NCBI GenBank assembly: GCA_039654915.1
Contig: CM077600.1
Span: 30,935,992 to 30,999,991, forward strand
DNA: 64,000 nucleotides
Reading direction: 5' to 3'
Source of the DNA: Aquilaria yunnanensis
Lineage: Eukaryota; Streptophyta; Magnoliopsida; Malvales; Thymelaeaceae
Position numbers and translations under genes: made by a program. How positions within the stretch are numbered: position 1 is the first letter of the stretch; each line of letters begins with the position of its first letter. Shown in pieces: positions 1 through 13,238 of the stretch. The notes below the pieces were generated by a model. That model was not told where the DNA came from. It saw nothing but the letters and a program-made list of their open reading frames with translations, and ran no database searches.

Positions 1-980
1 TAAGGTTGGATTTGTGTATGGTATTGCTCAAAATATTCTAAGTATTCTAAGTATATAAGTTGCTTGTAAACAAGCTAAAAAAAAATGTGGACTTTCTGTG
101 CAGGACTTGAAGTTTTAGAATTGTGGGAACAAGGTCTATTAAGGTGGAAATTTGTGTTCCATGGCTTTGTGGATTTATGGCTTGCTTTTAAGCATGTTTT
201 TGTTGGTCTAACTTTAGTGACCAAATTATGGACTTAGCTAAAATTTGGCCAAACTTGGCTTTGGGCTTGTATTATGGACTTGGACATTTTTGGGTATTTT
301 TATTGCTTGGTGGACTTACCAAGGCCCATGCATGAATTTATGGGTTATGTTTTCATGAAACTTGAAGCATGTTGAAATTGGGCTTAAATGTACGTTTTGG
401 GCTTAAATAAGAACTTGAAAATTTTGATTTTATTCTTGGTTAATTTTGGGCCATATGCATGTTAAGTACTAAAAGGCCCATAAGCCCATGTCTATGTTAA
501 AAGCATGCAATGTTTGGCTATGTATGCTCACTTAGTAAAGAACATGCAAGTAAACTTAGAAAAAGCATGAAATTGGATGCTTGTGTAAAGTTTGGCTAAT
601 AAGAAATTTAAGTGCACCTATGTGAATTAATACATGCCTAAGCATTAGTTGCATCTAAATGCATTAAGTGATTATGTGCACTAGTGAACACCAAAACACA
701 TAAGCATGCAAAACATATGCATGAAAATAAGTTTTTAAACTTAAGTTGGTGTTTTGGTTGCCATGCATATTCTTGGCTAAGCTTGGTAAAGACCATGAAA
801 ATGAACACATGAAATCCACATAGGTGCTAGCTTGTTTCTGAGAGCACTTCAACTTAACCTTAATTAAAGAACTTAACTAGCTAGTACCGATAAGTATCCT
901 GGGGTTCGTGCCCATAAGTCTTAGTAAGTTTTAAAAGCCCCTTCTGTGTAATGAAAACTTCTGCTGCATGTTTTAAAAAA
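1..980. other. AT-rich spacer, no gene recognised
   Basis: No ORF here resembles a known protein and no splice-supported exon chain was found. The text is AT-rich with recurrent short words such as GCATG. It ends at a run of about 13 A residues near 974-986, which could be the tail of a retroposed copy, but no second end was found. Confidence 0.4.
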
Positions 981-989
981 AAAAAAATC

Positions 990-2062
990 AGGCCCAAATG
1001 GGCCAGGGGCAATTTAGGGCACGACATGGCTTATCTATCTTGAGTGCCAAAAATGATAGAAGAGATGCAACAGTGTCTCGAGAGGAGATGGGTGAAAAGG
1101 AATGGGATTACAATGCCAAGTGGAAATTGAGAAGGAAAGAAGAGAAGGTGGAGGGGAGACGACCAAGAGGAATGGTTGTGGGGAGAAGATGATAAGGAGG
1201 TAAGACGATGAGGAGGCTACGGTGCTACCTAGCAGCGTAGAAGACGAATAGTTTGCTGTTGGGAAGGAGAATGAAATGGCCGACAATGACCAAGTTAAGG
1301 TTGTTTAAACCCATGTGGGTGTGGGCCAGTTTAGTTCTCTTGGTGGGCCAATTAATATTGGTGTTTCTAATGGGCATCATAATATTTTTGGCGGACTTAA
1401 GAAGGGATCCCAAAAAGAATTCATTGTATCCTCCAACCAAGACATGGAGAATTTTGAAGGGATTAATCCTCATGCCTATTATGTTGGAATTAAAGTGTTT
1501 AATCTTATTAATGAGTCATTTGATGGGTGCAATGAACTTGCATTGGGTGTTTTAAAGAATCTTGAGAAGATAAAAGGATTAAAAGAGGGGGCCAAAAAAA
1601 GATAGGTTTAAGGCCAAATGGTTCGACATTAAAACGTGAATTAAAAAGATTAGAATGATGCATTAATTTACCGAAAATAAGCTTCATGAACCAGCCAATT
1701 TTTTTTTTTCTATTTTCCTTCAATATAGAGCTGCTTTAAATGGTTCTAGGCTATGCATCTGGGCTTGGGTTTTGTGCGAGGGTGCTGGGCTAAAGTTCTC
1801 TTTATTCCTTGGGTGTGGCTTTGTTTTTTTAGACTTAAGCTATTCCGGGTTCTTTGGGATTTAAGGTTCTTTTTCTACTTTATTTTTTCTTTATTTATAG
1901 GGTTCTAATTCTTGGAGTTAGGCTTTTGGGGTGTTTGGTTCATTGTCTTTTTCTTTAGGATAATACTTATATATCTTATTTTTTTCTTTTACTTTCAGTA
2001 AAATTTTTTATTACCGATAAAAAGAAGTATAAACAAAAAAAAAGCAAAAAAAAAAAAAACAC
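990..2062 (+). other. possible degraded LINE/SINE remnant with A-rich tail
   Basis: A moderately GC-rich, non-coding stretch becomes T-rich, passes a TTTATTACCGATAAAAAG motif near 2008-2025 and ends in A-rich sequence (about 2030-2060). Pyrimidine-rich DNA followed by an A-tail is typical of a non-LTR retroelement 3' end. The short ORFs at 1253-1605 overlap in different frames and match no family I know. No target-site duplication could be assigned, so the call is weak. Confidence 0.25.
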
Positions 2063-5000
2063 CATAGATTTGAAAAAGCACAACTCAATGATAAATTTAT
2101 TTTAGTTTTTATTTGAAATAAAGTACTATATTTTATCCAAATTAAAAAAATAGGTAACATATAGAGTATGATAAATTTTGTTTACAGTCCCTAACATTTT
2201 ATTTATACTTTCTTGTCATTTTTAACCTATTAAGTATTACCTTTTGGTTCTAAAATTTTTAAAATATTCCAAATTAGTCCTAGATTAGATGAAATCTTTA
2301 ACTCAGAGTAATTGTGTCTATGTAATATCAATTTTTAAAAATTATTTTAATTTTTCTAATAATTTCTTACTAAGAATTTTGAAGGGAAATAATTTTTTAC
2401 AATTAAAGAATATTTTGCATTATAAATTTTTCCATATATGGAACGGTTATTGTGCACAATGTATGCACTTATTATGTAGTTATTGTTTACAATGTATGCA
2501 CTTATTATGTAACAAGTTTTGGTTGGGTTAACCAGTTGCACTTAGTGAGATCCAAATTAAAATATTTTTAATTGGTTTCTAATGAAAATATAACAGTAAA
2601 AAATTTAGGAAAAAATTTAGCTCTCATAACTCATAAATAATGGACGTTTGAGGAGATTAATTTTTTCAATGTTAGTTGTATATTTTTAATAGTATTTTTT
2701 GTCTAAGTTAAAAAGTTAAAAAAAAAATTGAAGATTATATTTGGGGTAAATTTCATGGGCCACCTTACATCTACTTTTCTTTTTGGTTTCATCTTGAATA
2801 TATTAGCTATCCTCGCATATTAAAGGTTAAGGATCTCATATAATATACTTTTACATTTATTGCAATAAATTACTTTAATATCCAAAATAGTTATTCTCCA
2901 AAAAACAATGAAAATTTCAAATCATATGTATGAGTTTCTTTTCTTTTTAACGAAAAATTGTCAATATTAACTCTTTAAATGGTCAAGTCATTTTGAAAAA
3001 TAAAATACTATGGCATCCCTAATACTAATATAAAGCTCATTAAATTGGAACGATCAAACTTGGATCTCATTTAAAAAGAAACATAACTTATAGTTTGAGG
3101 TAAAATGGTTAAGTCACTTAAAAAAAAATAAAATGGAGGTTGTATTTGTTGTAACAAATAATAACCATATTTGGAAATAGACACCAAAAAATGTTCTTTT
3201 TAACAATATGAAATTAACACGTGAAATGTTTGGGGCATATTTGTTGGTGAAGTCAAATGTTAAAGGTTAACAGAATATTTTTGCAAATATCAAGGAGTTT
3301 TTGGAAATTAGGAGTCCATGTGGCGGCTAATTAATATTTTTCTTATTTTTTTAATTATTACCCTATTAAAATCCCAACAAATCAAAAAATGAAAAAAAAA
3401 TTATGTCTCATAAAAAAAAGGTATATAAATTTTAAGAGTAAAATGTGAAATAATATTTGACACTTCACAATGATGTTTCAATAAGTTAGTTAATTAATTG
3501 TTGTTATTAAGTCTTTTGTTACAAACAGAAGTTCTATAATATATTTCATCAAATAGATAAGAATGAGGTTATGTTTGACCTACACGTTATAGCGTGTAAT
3601 TTTTCAATAAATTTATCATTAAAATAAATATCACTAATAATAATTTAAAAATTCTATGTCATAAATTTATGTTCATTAATTAAAATTTTATTTTTTCTTA
3701 ATATTGAGTTAAGTTTTTTAATGTTATGTTCTTATCATTAAAACTATCAATTATGATCAAAACATGAAACTGTGAAACATAATGTTGTACATTCTTTGAA
3801 ATGATGGACATTTTTTTTTTGTGATTAAAGAATAATTGACTAAAATTTTTTATCTCTTATCAATTTAAGTTCCAATTTTTAATATAGATGAAAAGTTTAT
3901 TTAGAAAAATTCACTTTCAATTTTAGGAATTATTGACCAAATTACTTATTAAACCATAGAGCTTTTCTTTTAACCTTTACTACATTAATGGTAACCAATG
4001 TTTTACTTTAGAAAATATTACATAATAAAAAAATAAAAATTTGTGTTTAATTTCTGTTAATTAATGAATGATTTAACCATTAATATAGTAAAGGTAAAAG
4101 AAAAAGAAAACAAATAAATTGACTAAAATGGAATCAACCAAAATTATACTAAAGATGACAAATCACAGTAACTAAAGTTTTGTTCGAGAAAACAATAATG
4201 AAGAAAAATAACAAAAATAGTTTGAGGATCAAGAGAAAAAATGTAAAAAATTTAGGTATTAAGAGTTTAACAATTAACTTAATAAAATTTAATAAAAAAA
4301 ATCTATTTTACTTTAAAAAAACTAACAAACCATGGTGAATTACTATAATAAAGTAGTTATTACGTTCAGGGACCAAAACAGAAAATCGATCAAGATTAGG
4401 GTCTAATATGGGAAACGGAAACAGTACAAGAACTGGAAACGTGTTTCACCAAAAAGAAACCTTAAACAAAATGAGAGTGGGACAATAGCGAAACAGATCC
4501 TAAAGAAATTTACTATCTTCCAAAAAGCTAATCAAGTTTCCAAAAAAAGCAATCACATAAAAAAAAAAAAGAGGCTACTGGTGCATGGCGCCACCCAAAT
4601 GGACAAAATGGTAAATATAATGTAGTTTCCTGTAATTTGAATAGTGGGGCTTCACTGTTTTTAAAAGTTAGTAGTAATGAGGGGCTACAGTAACGCTTCA
4701 TCTAAAAAAACTTAATCTCAGAAATAGAATTGAACGTCTATATTTTATTCTATCTTTTATGTGTTTTTAGTATTTTGAGGTGCATGTTTGATAGTAATAT
4801 AAATTTAAGGGTATGTTTGCAATAAATTTTTAGCTATAGTTGCGATATAGTATATTTTCCCATAAGAGTAATATAACGAATGAGCTTGTACGCTAGAATA
4901 TTAAGTAAATCTTATTTTAAATTTTGTCCTTTTTAGAATCAAATTACTAATTAGATATGAATTAAATGCAACACTTTAAATTATTATTTTAATATATAAA

Positions 5001-5790
5001 ATTAAATATTTCAATGTTATGCCCCATAATCATTTAAATAAATATTTTTAACTAATTAGTTTTTTACGTAAATTATAAATTTAAGGGTGTATTTATTACA
5101 AAAGTCCTACTTTAGTGACAACTCATGGTTTTACTCATGGATTAAAAACATCATTTAGCGCATAAATGATAAATCCCACACAAGGCTGATTTTTTCTGTT
5201 TTAAATCCCAATACTAAAATACGGTGGCAATTAAATAGACAAATAAAATACTTATCTATGAATCTTTTCTCAAATATTAAATTGCACTTTTAAGTGTTAA
5301 TAAAAATATTTAATTGAAGTTAAAGGGTAACAAAACTGATTAAATCTTATGATTAAAATCATATTTAATAGTAATATGAAATTAAAGAGAATTTTGTTTC
5401 AAAAATTAAACTTTAAGTTTTTTTTTCCATTAAATGTAAGATTAAAGCATACTTACACTAGAGTGAAAAAAAATGGGGGAAATAAATTTAAGTCAATTGA
5501 CTACAAAATAATTTATTTTTATTCTTATATTTTTTTAACCCGGAACTAATTTTAATTAAAAGGTAATATTATATAGCTGAAATAATCCATTGAAAATATA
5601 ATTTTTACAATCTTACTAATTTTTTAATAAATTTTTCTAATTTAATGCATTAAAAAAATCATAAAAATTTACTTTCAAATGAATTATTGTATCTATATAA
5701 TATTAACTTCCAAATAAAACTGATTTCAAACAAAAAAAATATAAAAATAAAAATAAATCAGTTAATTTAAATTAAAACGAATTAGAAGTC
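2063..5790. other. AT-rich spacer, no gene recognised
   Basis: Very AT-rich DNA with no ORF above 80 codons that looks coding, no exon chain and no RNA gene seen. It probably contains eroded transposon fragments, for example a GGGTAAATT-type element end near 2746, but none could be closed at both ends. Confidence 0.45.
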
Positions 5791-5799
5791 TTTTGAAAA

Positions 5800-6245
5800 A
5801 CGGAGAAACTGCAACCTTAGCCCTTGCCTCGCAACCTCGATCCCGAAAAACCCTAAGCTCTTCCTCTGCTGCATGACGCCAGTCTCCAGCCGCACGCCGC
5901 TAGCCCTCCGCCGTCAGCGCCCCTTTCTAACCCACCCCAGCCCACGCTGTCATCATCACCCGAGCTGTCGCCGACGGTTCCCCAGAAGGAGAGTGGACCT
6001 CTCCCTGCCGCGCTGAATTGCGTCCTTTTCCGCAGCCACCTTCCATCGCCGCTCTGCGCCGTTCACGCCTCCTGAATCTCCTGATGGCAGCCGCGTTACC
6101 GCTGAGGAAAACCCAGGCCGCTGCTCCGTCCATCGTCGCCGGAATACGGAGAATCAGGAGTAGACCCAATCACGACCCGGCACCCAACCTGTTTCAAGAT
6201 CCGGTTGACCCAGTCAATCACTTGACATTTGTTAAAATTCGTACT
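5800..6245. other. GC-rich island of unknown origin
   Basis: About 450 bp of GC-rich sequence lies abruptly inside very AT-rich DNA. It starts with text resembling a plant 5'UTR (AAACCCTAAGC) and contains short overlapping ORFs on both strands (5927-6169 minus, 6018-6248 plus) with Arg/Pro/Ala-rich composition and no recognised domain. The base composition resembles the captured interiors of the Mutator-like elements elsewhere in the window, but no flanking inverted repeats were identified. Confidence 0.35.
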
Positions 6246-6566
6246 TAGTCCCTCATTCGTTCTCTTTTGTTCATTCAGGCCCCTAAATTTTTCCACTTCA
6301 CATTTTAATCACTGACAGCACTTTTTTTGCACATTTTTAGCACATTTGATTTTTGTCTATTTGTTCAAATTAGTAATGTATTAATTAAATCAATAACAAT
6401 TACATGTTTAGAATAGGAATTTAATTTTTGCAATAATTAGTTTTTTTTAGCTTTTAACTTTAGTTATTCATAATGCACTCCAAAAATCAATTTTAGAAAA
6501 GTTTAATTCTGCATGAGTTTAATAAAACTGAACTTAGGATAATAATAATAATAATAAATTTCAATA

Positions 6567-6890
6567 TTTACATTTGGCTGATCCAATAGAATCCATGGTT
6601 TGGATAATTATCTAAAATCTTCAAAATAAAATAGGTAAATAATACATTAAATTTTAAGATCCATATTCGGCTGATCCAATAAGATTTATGGTTTAGATTG
6701 ATAATTAAAAAAATATATTTAAAATAATAAATTAAGTTTTTTTATGTTTCACATCCGAGTGGTCCGATAGGATCTATGGTTTGGAAATATCAAAATTTCA
6801 TAAAAAAATTAAAATCAAGTGGTAAGATTTAGGAGTCCATATTCGGGTAATTTTATTAGAATTCATGATTTGGAAAGTTAATTAAAATAT
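6567..6890. repeat. degenerate tandem repeat, about 90-bp unit, four copies
   Basis: Four diverged head-to-tail units can be read at about 6569, 6661, 6752 and 6838. Each has a core of the form CATATTCGGCTGATCCAATA, then GATYYATGGTTTGGA, then an AT-rich spacer. Spacing is about 86-92 bp. Mutations differ between copies, so the array is old. Confidence 0.6.
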
Positions 6891-7289
6891 TTAAAAGCAA
6901 GCAAAATAAAATTTAAATCAAATGCGGGTGCCAAATTTTTGGTGCTATAATAATGTTATTTTAGTGTAACCATACCATCAAATTCCTTGAACTCTTACAG
7001 ATTATTTTAAGGTGTCCAATCAACTTATGTGGAAATTGATTGGTGACGACTCCTAAAAACATGTTACAATGTTATAGCATTAATATAACTCTAATTAAAT
7101 AAACAATGAAAATTTTAGGCCTCACTAAAAAAATAAAATAACTTATAGTTTGAGTGCAAAAATGTCATCTAACGTTCTAACTCATGATATGTCTATGCAG
7201 ACACGCACACACACGCACGCTAGGGAGTTGAGGTTAGGTTACCGTAGATTTATAGTAACAACAGGTTAACCAACTTTGATCGAGTAACA

Positions 7290-7765
7290 TGCCCAGATCA
7301 TAAAATGGTATAATATTGATATTGGTCCTTGAGATATGATACTATGATGTTTTAGTCCTCAAACTTCTATTGATGACAATTAATATAAAAAAAGGTTATA
7401 AGACCGAAATTGGTCCCTGAGATATGGTGCTATGACATTTTAATCATCAAACTTTTCTTGATGACAACTGGCTCCCTCAGTAACAACAAGTTCAACCATA
7501 AACGAACAATAACCAGCTTGACCCAGTAACATGCCCAAACCATAAAATGGTATAATATTGAGATTGGTCCCTGAGATATGGTGCTATGATATTTTAGTCC
7601 TCAAATGCTTCCCAATGACAATTGACCATCTCAATTCACATCAACAGTTTGGGCACCATATGAGCTGGTATAACATAGAAAAATGGTTGAATTTCGAAAT
7701 ACACGTATGAGAGATCGTGTTTTGATCTTTTGGTCATCAAACTTTTCTCTCTGGTAATTGATACC
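7290..7765. repeat. imperfect repeat block with GGTCC..GAGATATGG core
   Basis: A phrase of about 65 bp recurs at about 7325, 7410 and 7565, with a weaker copy near 7695. It runs from ATTGGTCCYTGAGATATG through TTTTAGTCCTCAAA to GATGACAAYTG. The intervening AACATGCCC..ATAAAATGGTA phrase also occurs twice (7288 and 7530). The repeated 'GGTCC..TTTAGTCC' text resembles terminal parts of plant TIR transposons, so this may be nested transposon ends. Confidence 0.5.
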
Positions 7766-8229
7766 CTCAATTTGCAAGCTTTGCTCTCCTAGTTTACAGG
7801 CATAGCTTCATTACAATTGGGCCCCTAAATAATGAAATGTCACATCAACATGTGGCCAATCACTTTATTCATTTTTATTAAATGAAGAAAGTCAAGCTTT
7901 GAGATTTGCCTCTCCTTTCTTTTCACCCTTTGATTGCACACTAACAATTAGATCACCACTAGGTGGCTTGGCCATACATTGTTGTAGAAAATTCACTGTT
8001 CAGGGCTCAATCATGAGGAAGCAATATTTGTGGACCAAGAGGACAACGACTTGTAAATTGATGGAGTCAATTGAAAAATAGAAAATTTTGATAACCAATT
8101 TATCAAAGTGTGATATCTCAAGGACGTATGTTAGAATTCTACCTTTTTTTTTTTTCGGTATAGGCATGTTACCATTTTTTACGTCATTTCAATGCACATT
8201 TACATACGCATATACGTAGGTACGCGAGC

Positions 8230-8262
8230 GCGTGTACGCACGCACACACACACACAAACACA
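8230..8262. repeat. CA-rich microsatellite
   Basis: Alternating CA/CG dinucleotides directly precede the left end of the MITE at 8271. Confidence 0.8.
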
Positions 8263-8270
8263 AAGACATA

Positions 8271-8703
8271 GGGAAAATGACAAAAACCCCTTGTAATTTG
8301 GTATAACCTACATTTTGTCCCTTTTATTTTGGAAAACCTATATTTTGCCTACTGGTTCCTTTACAACATCCGACAACAACTTCTGAAACTCTGATCTAAA
8401 CTATCTAATAATTATGTTTCAATAATAAGATTTTTTATATTTTTTTCATAGCTAATTAATGTTTAAAAAATACTGATATACATTTACAAAAAAAAAACTT
8501 AATAATTTAAAATGTCTATTAACTATAAAAAATATTGGGAAGACAAAAATTACTGGAAGATGATTATCATATAGCTTAAATTATAATTTCAAAAGTTGTC
8601 ATCAGACAATATAAAAGAAATATAGGTCAAAGTGTATGTTTAAAAAAATAAATGAGCAAAACATAGGTTTGGGTAAATCTTATAGGAGTAATTGTAAGTT
8701 TCT
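8271..8703. mobile_element. MITE, family shared with 56610-57046
   Basis: A non-coding element of about 433 bp has inverted ends (left GGGAAAATGACAAAAACCCC; right end reads GAAACTTACAATTACTCC on the other strand). The interior aligns end to end with 56610-57046, sharing the phrases AAACYATCTAATAAYTATGTT, TTTTTTCATAGYTAA and TACTRGAAGATGAYTATCAT in order. Two dispersed copies sharing both ends define the family. No target-site duplication could be fixed. Confidence 0.65.
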
Positions 8704-8842
8704 TAAAGTAAGAGATGCTCATTATTTTGTTCTAATAAATATTATGAAAATTATAGGGTCCATTAAAAAATTTAAAAGGTTTAATTGTTAAATTATGTAT
8801 ATTTTATTAATATCTTTTTTTTTTAAAAGGAGATCTGTGGAC

Positions 8843-8865
8843 TACACACACACACACACACACAC
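8843..8865. repeat. (CA)n microsatellite
   Basis: An uninterrupted AC/CA run lies just upstream of the left copia LTR. Confidence 0.85.
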
Positions 8866-8894
8866 TCATACATACATGGATTCTGCTCTAGTCC

Positions 8895-9162
8895 TAGTAA
8901 AGTTTATTTCTGTTGGGATTTTATCTTTAGTTAACAACCTCCCTATTAAATTGGGCTATGATGTTAAGATTTGATTTTCTTAGCTCATCTACCACGTGTT
9001 TAGCAAATTATGTAGGTTGTTATTTTTTCTATTTTTAAGCATGTACAAATATTATATATATAACTAAACTTCTTCTTCAATAAAAGCATGAAGTCATTCC
9101 TAATTTGCTTGAGTTATTTCTGTTTTGTTCTTACGTATTCTCGACGAAAGCATCCTTAAAAA
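8895..9162 (+). repeat. left LTR of the copia element
   Basis: It aligns throughout with 13239-13506, including CTCATCTACCACGTGTTTAG and CTTCAATAAAAG, which contains an AATAAA polyadenylation signal. It starts with TAG where the right LTR has TGA, so the terminal TG is mutated. Confidence 0.9.
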
Positions 9163-9230
9163 ATTGGTATCATAGCCCCTATTAGCCCCGAGGAAAAGTA
9201 GCAAACTTGAGTGATTTCTAAATGGAAAGA

Positions 9231-12200
9231 TGACAAGTACAAGTGGAGGAGTTTTTGTTCAACAAGCAATTCCAAGGTTTGATGGTCATTATAATCATTG
9301 GAGTATGCTAATGGAGAACTTTCTAAGATTGAAGGAGTATTGGAGCTTGGTAAAAACAAGTTATGAAGAACTTGAGGCAAAAGTAACCCTACCAGAAACA
9401 TAGCAAAAAAGACTTGATGAGTGAAAGTTGAAAAACCTAAAAGTGAAGAATTACTTGTTCTAGGCAATTGACAAGATGATCATGAAGACTATCTTGTAGA
9501 AAAACACGTCAAAACAGATTTGGGATTTGATGAAAATGAAGTATGAAGGAAATGTAAGAGTGAAGAGGCCAATCTTTCAAGCTTTGTGAAAGGATTTTGA
9601 AACTCTAAAAATGAAACCAGGTGAAACTATTACGAATAATTTCTCTAGAGTTATGGTTGTAGCAAATAAAATGCGTGTTTATGGAGAAAAGATGAAGGAT
9701 GTCACTGTGGTAGAAAAGATTCTTAGATCTTTGACTGACATATTCAATTATATTGTTTGTTCGGTCAAAGAATCTAAAGATATTGATGAGCTTTCTATAG
9801 ATGAGTTGCAAAGTTCACTAATAGTTCATGAGCAAAAATTCCAGAAGAAAAATAGTGAGAAGCAAGCTCTTAAGGTGATATCTGAAGAAAGAACTAGTGA
9901 TAGAGGATGGGGAAAAACTATTTTTAAAAGAAGAGGGAGAGGATGAAGATGTCAATCATTTAACAAAGCAATTGTTGAATGTTGCAAATGTCACAAGCTT
10001 GGTCACTTTTAATATGAGTGCCCAACTTGGGACAATGAGGCTAACTTCGCTGAACTGGATGAAACTGAAGAGATGCTTTTGATGTCATCTATTGAGTTGA
10101 ATGAAGTTGTTAATAAAGAAGATGCCCGGTTCCTAGATTCAAGCTGCAGTAACCACATGTGTGGTAACCGAGCATTATTCTAGCAATTTGATGAACAAAT
10201 TCAGACAAATAGTCAAGTTAGGTAATAACACTAAAATGAATGTCAAAGGGAAAAGAAATGTTAAGCTTTGCTTGAAAGACCTCAATTATGTTATAATAGG
10301 AGTGTTTAATGTGCCAGGACTGAAAAATAATCTTCTAAGCCTCAGGTAGCTGCAAGAGAAGGGTCTTGCTATTCTAATTCAATCAGGGAAATGCAAGATC
10401 TATCATCCATCAAAAGGATTGATCATTCAAATGGATATGAGTGCCAACTGTATGTTTACACTTTTGCCCAAGTCATAGCCTGCTGAGATGCAATCATTGA
10501 AGGAGGCATGTTTTCTCACAGCTGCACAAGACCTTGCATGTCTCTAGCATCATTAGTTTGGCCATCTTAGTCAGAAAGGCTTAAGAACTCTGTATCTCAA
10601 GCAAATTGTGAGGGGCTGCCTCAACTTCCTGATTCAAACACTTGGTGCAAAAACTACTTGAAAGGAAAACAACATAAAGATCCTATTCCCAAAAAAAGCA
10701 CTTAAAGAACATCACAGAGGTTAGAGCTCATACATGGTAATTTATACAGACCAATTACTACTATCTCCAATAGTCACAAAAGGTAATTGATATGCTTCAT
10801 AGATGCTTTTAGCAAAAAGACTTAGGTAAATTTCTTAACTGATAAATCAAAAGCTTTTAGTCGTTTAAGTCTTTTAAGGCTTTTGTGGAAAAAGAGACAA
10901 GTTCAATCATCAAGTGCCTACGCATGGATCATGGGGGAGAATTCACCTCAGAATAATTCAATGACTTTTGCAAGAAGAATGAGATCAAGAGGCAGCTTAC
11001 CACTGCCTATACACACAACAAAATGGTGTGGCCGAGAGGAAGAACAGGACCATAATGAATACACAAATATGCATGTTCTCTGAGAAAAACATCCTCAAAA
11101 TATTCTGGCCAAAAGTTGTGAACTAGGTAATTTATGTGTTGAATAGATGTCCTACCCTTGCCATAAAAGACATAATGCCTAAAGAAGGACGGAGCGGTGT
11201 CAAGCCTTCTATGGACCACTTCAGGGTCTTTGGATGCATATCCTAGGTCCATGCACCTGATGCTCGAATCAAAGAACCAAGTTGGAAAATAAGAGCTTTG
11301 ACTATGTTCTACTTAGAGTCAGTAAAGAATCAAAAGGATACAAGCCGTGTGATCAAGTCTTAAAGAAGATAATAATTAGTAAAAACGTCATTTTTTAAAA
11401 AGATAAACAATGGAACTGGGACAAAAGCTATAAAGAACAAATTTTCCTTGATCTTAAATGAGGAGATGAAGAAAATGATGTTGGTCCAAGTAAATATAAA
11501 AGCAAAAAATGTAAATAATGGCAACAACGGAGGTAGTAGTGTTCAAACACATGAAGATGGTGGTTCAAGTTCCTCAAGCGTAAGAGAAAAAAGAAATAGA
11601 GTAGCTCCACGTTGGATGAAAGACTATGTAAGTGGTAAAAGCCTTTCTAACATTGATCCCAATATGGCTATATTAGTTACTACTGACCCAGTTTCTTTTA
11701 AGGAGGATGTACAACATGATGCATGAAGGAAAGCCATGGGTTCAGAGATAAATTGAGTTAAGAAAAATGGCACCTGGTTTCTCACAAAATTACCTGAAGG
11801 AACAGAAAATATTGGTGTTAAATGGGCATACACGAAAAAATTTAACGAGCTTGGAGAAGTTGACAAGTACAAAGCCTGTTTAGTTGCAAAAAATTATTCA
11901 CAGGAATATGGCATCGATTATTCAAAAATATTTGCACCAGTAGCCAGAATGGGTATAGTGAGATTAATTCTTTCTCTTGTAGCTCAAAAGAATTGGAGCA
12001 TTTATCAATTGGATGTCAAAGCAGCATTTTTTCTTGGGGATCTAATAAAGGACATGTTTATGGAGCAACCTGAAGGATATATACGTAAAGATAAGGGACA
12101 CAAGGTCTACAAGTTAAGAAAAGCTTTAGAGGAGCTAAAACAAACTCCTCGAGCTTGGTTTAGCAAGATTGAAGCACACTTTCTACAAGAAGGTTTTGAA

Positions 12201-13185
12201 AGATGTCCAAGTGAGCAAGCACTCTTCATTAAGTCTAATCAACAAGGTAAAATCTTAATTGTTAGCCTTTACATTGATGACTTGATATATACTGGAAATG
12301 ATGACAATATATTTAGTGAGTTCAAGAGTTCAATGATAAGAGAATTTGACATGTTAGATCTAGGAAAGATGAGATACTTTCTTGGAATTGAAGTGTTATA
12401 GCAAAGTGAAGGAATTTTATTAGTCAAAAGAAGTATGCACTGGATGTATTGAAAAGATTTGGAATGGAAAGAAGCAAAGTTGTTCAAAATCCTATTGTTC
12501 TAGGGTATAAAATTTCCAGAGATGAAAATTGAGTGCAAGTGGATAGCACTTTCTATAAGCAGATTGTAGGAAGCTTGGTGTATCTAATGGCTACAATACC
12601 ATATTCGATGTTTGCTGTTAGCTTGATCAATCAGTATATGTCAAAGCCTACTAGGCTTCATCTTATGGCAGCCAAGAGGATATTGTGATATCTTAAGGCA
12701 CCACGAGCTTTGGGATTTTCTACAGGAAGGAAGGAAACAAAGAATTAATTACATTCATAGATAGTGACTATGAAAGATCATTAGAGGATAGAAAATCCAC
12801 TTCTGGATATGTATTTATGTCAAGCTCTAGAGTAGTGGCGTGGTCATCAAGAAAACAACCAATTGTCACACTTTTAACGACAAAAGCCGAGTTTATAGCA
12901 ACAATAGCTTGTGCTTGCCAAGCTATATGAATGAAAAAAAATTTGAGCAAACTCAGCTATGAAAAAAGTGAGTGCATAACAATTTATTATGACAATAGTT
13001 TTACGATCAAATTGTCCAAAAATCCAATTATGCATGGTAGGAGTAAGCACATTGATGTGCGTTTTCACTTCCTGCGGGACTTAACCAAAGGAGGAGTTGT
13101 AGAGCTAATTTCCTACGGGTCTCAAGAGCAAATAGTTGACGTGATGACTAAGCCTCTTAAACTTGATTTTTTTCTGAAACTTTAA
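9231..13185 (+). pseudogene. copia gag-pol, multiply interrupted
   Basis: Gag begins near 9231 (MTSTSGGVFV..., then a FDGHYNHWSMLMENF-type start) and continues as an open stretch at 9611-9946 with a UBN2/retrotran_gag-like helical region. Near 9980 there is a CCKCHKLGH zinc-knuckle remnant. A protease trace DSSCSNHMCG lies near 10136. Integrase HH traces lie near 10550. The reverse transcriptase is open from 11949 to 12401 and keeps the YIDDLIYTG active-site motif. RNase H follows at 12770-13185 with a copia-type HIDVRFHFLRD block. Stop codons and frameshifts separate all these pieces, so no complete polyprotein can be made. The frame also breaks straight after RT at 12401. Confidence 0.9.
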
Positions 13186-13238
13186 GACAGTATGTGAAGC
13201 ACCTGTGATAAACTAATGATTATTAAATAGGGAGGGAA

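Noticed and set aside
900..915. GGGGTTCGTGCCC as a tRNA B-box
   Set aside because: No matching A-box or cloverleaf could be drawn around it.
11949..12401. Intact reverse transcriptase gene
   Set aside because: The ORF is open and has YIDDLIYTG, but it is bounded by stops within a decayed copia polyprotein; not a functional or domesticated gene on this evidence.
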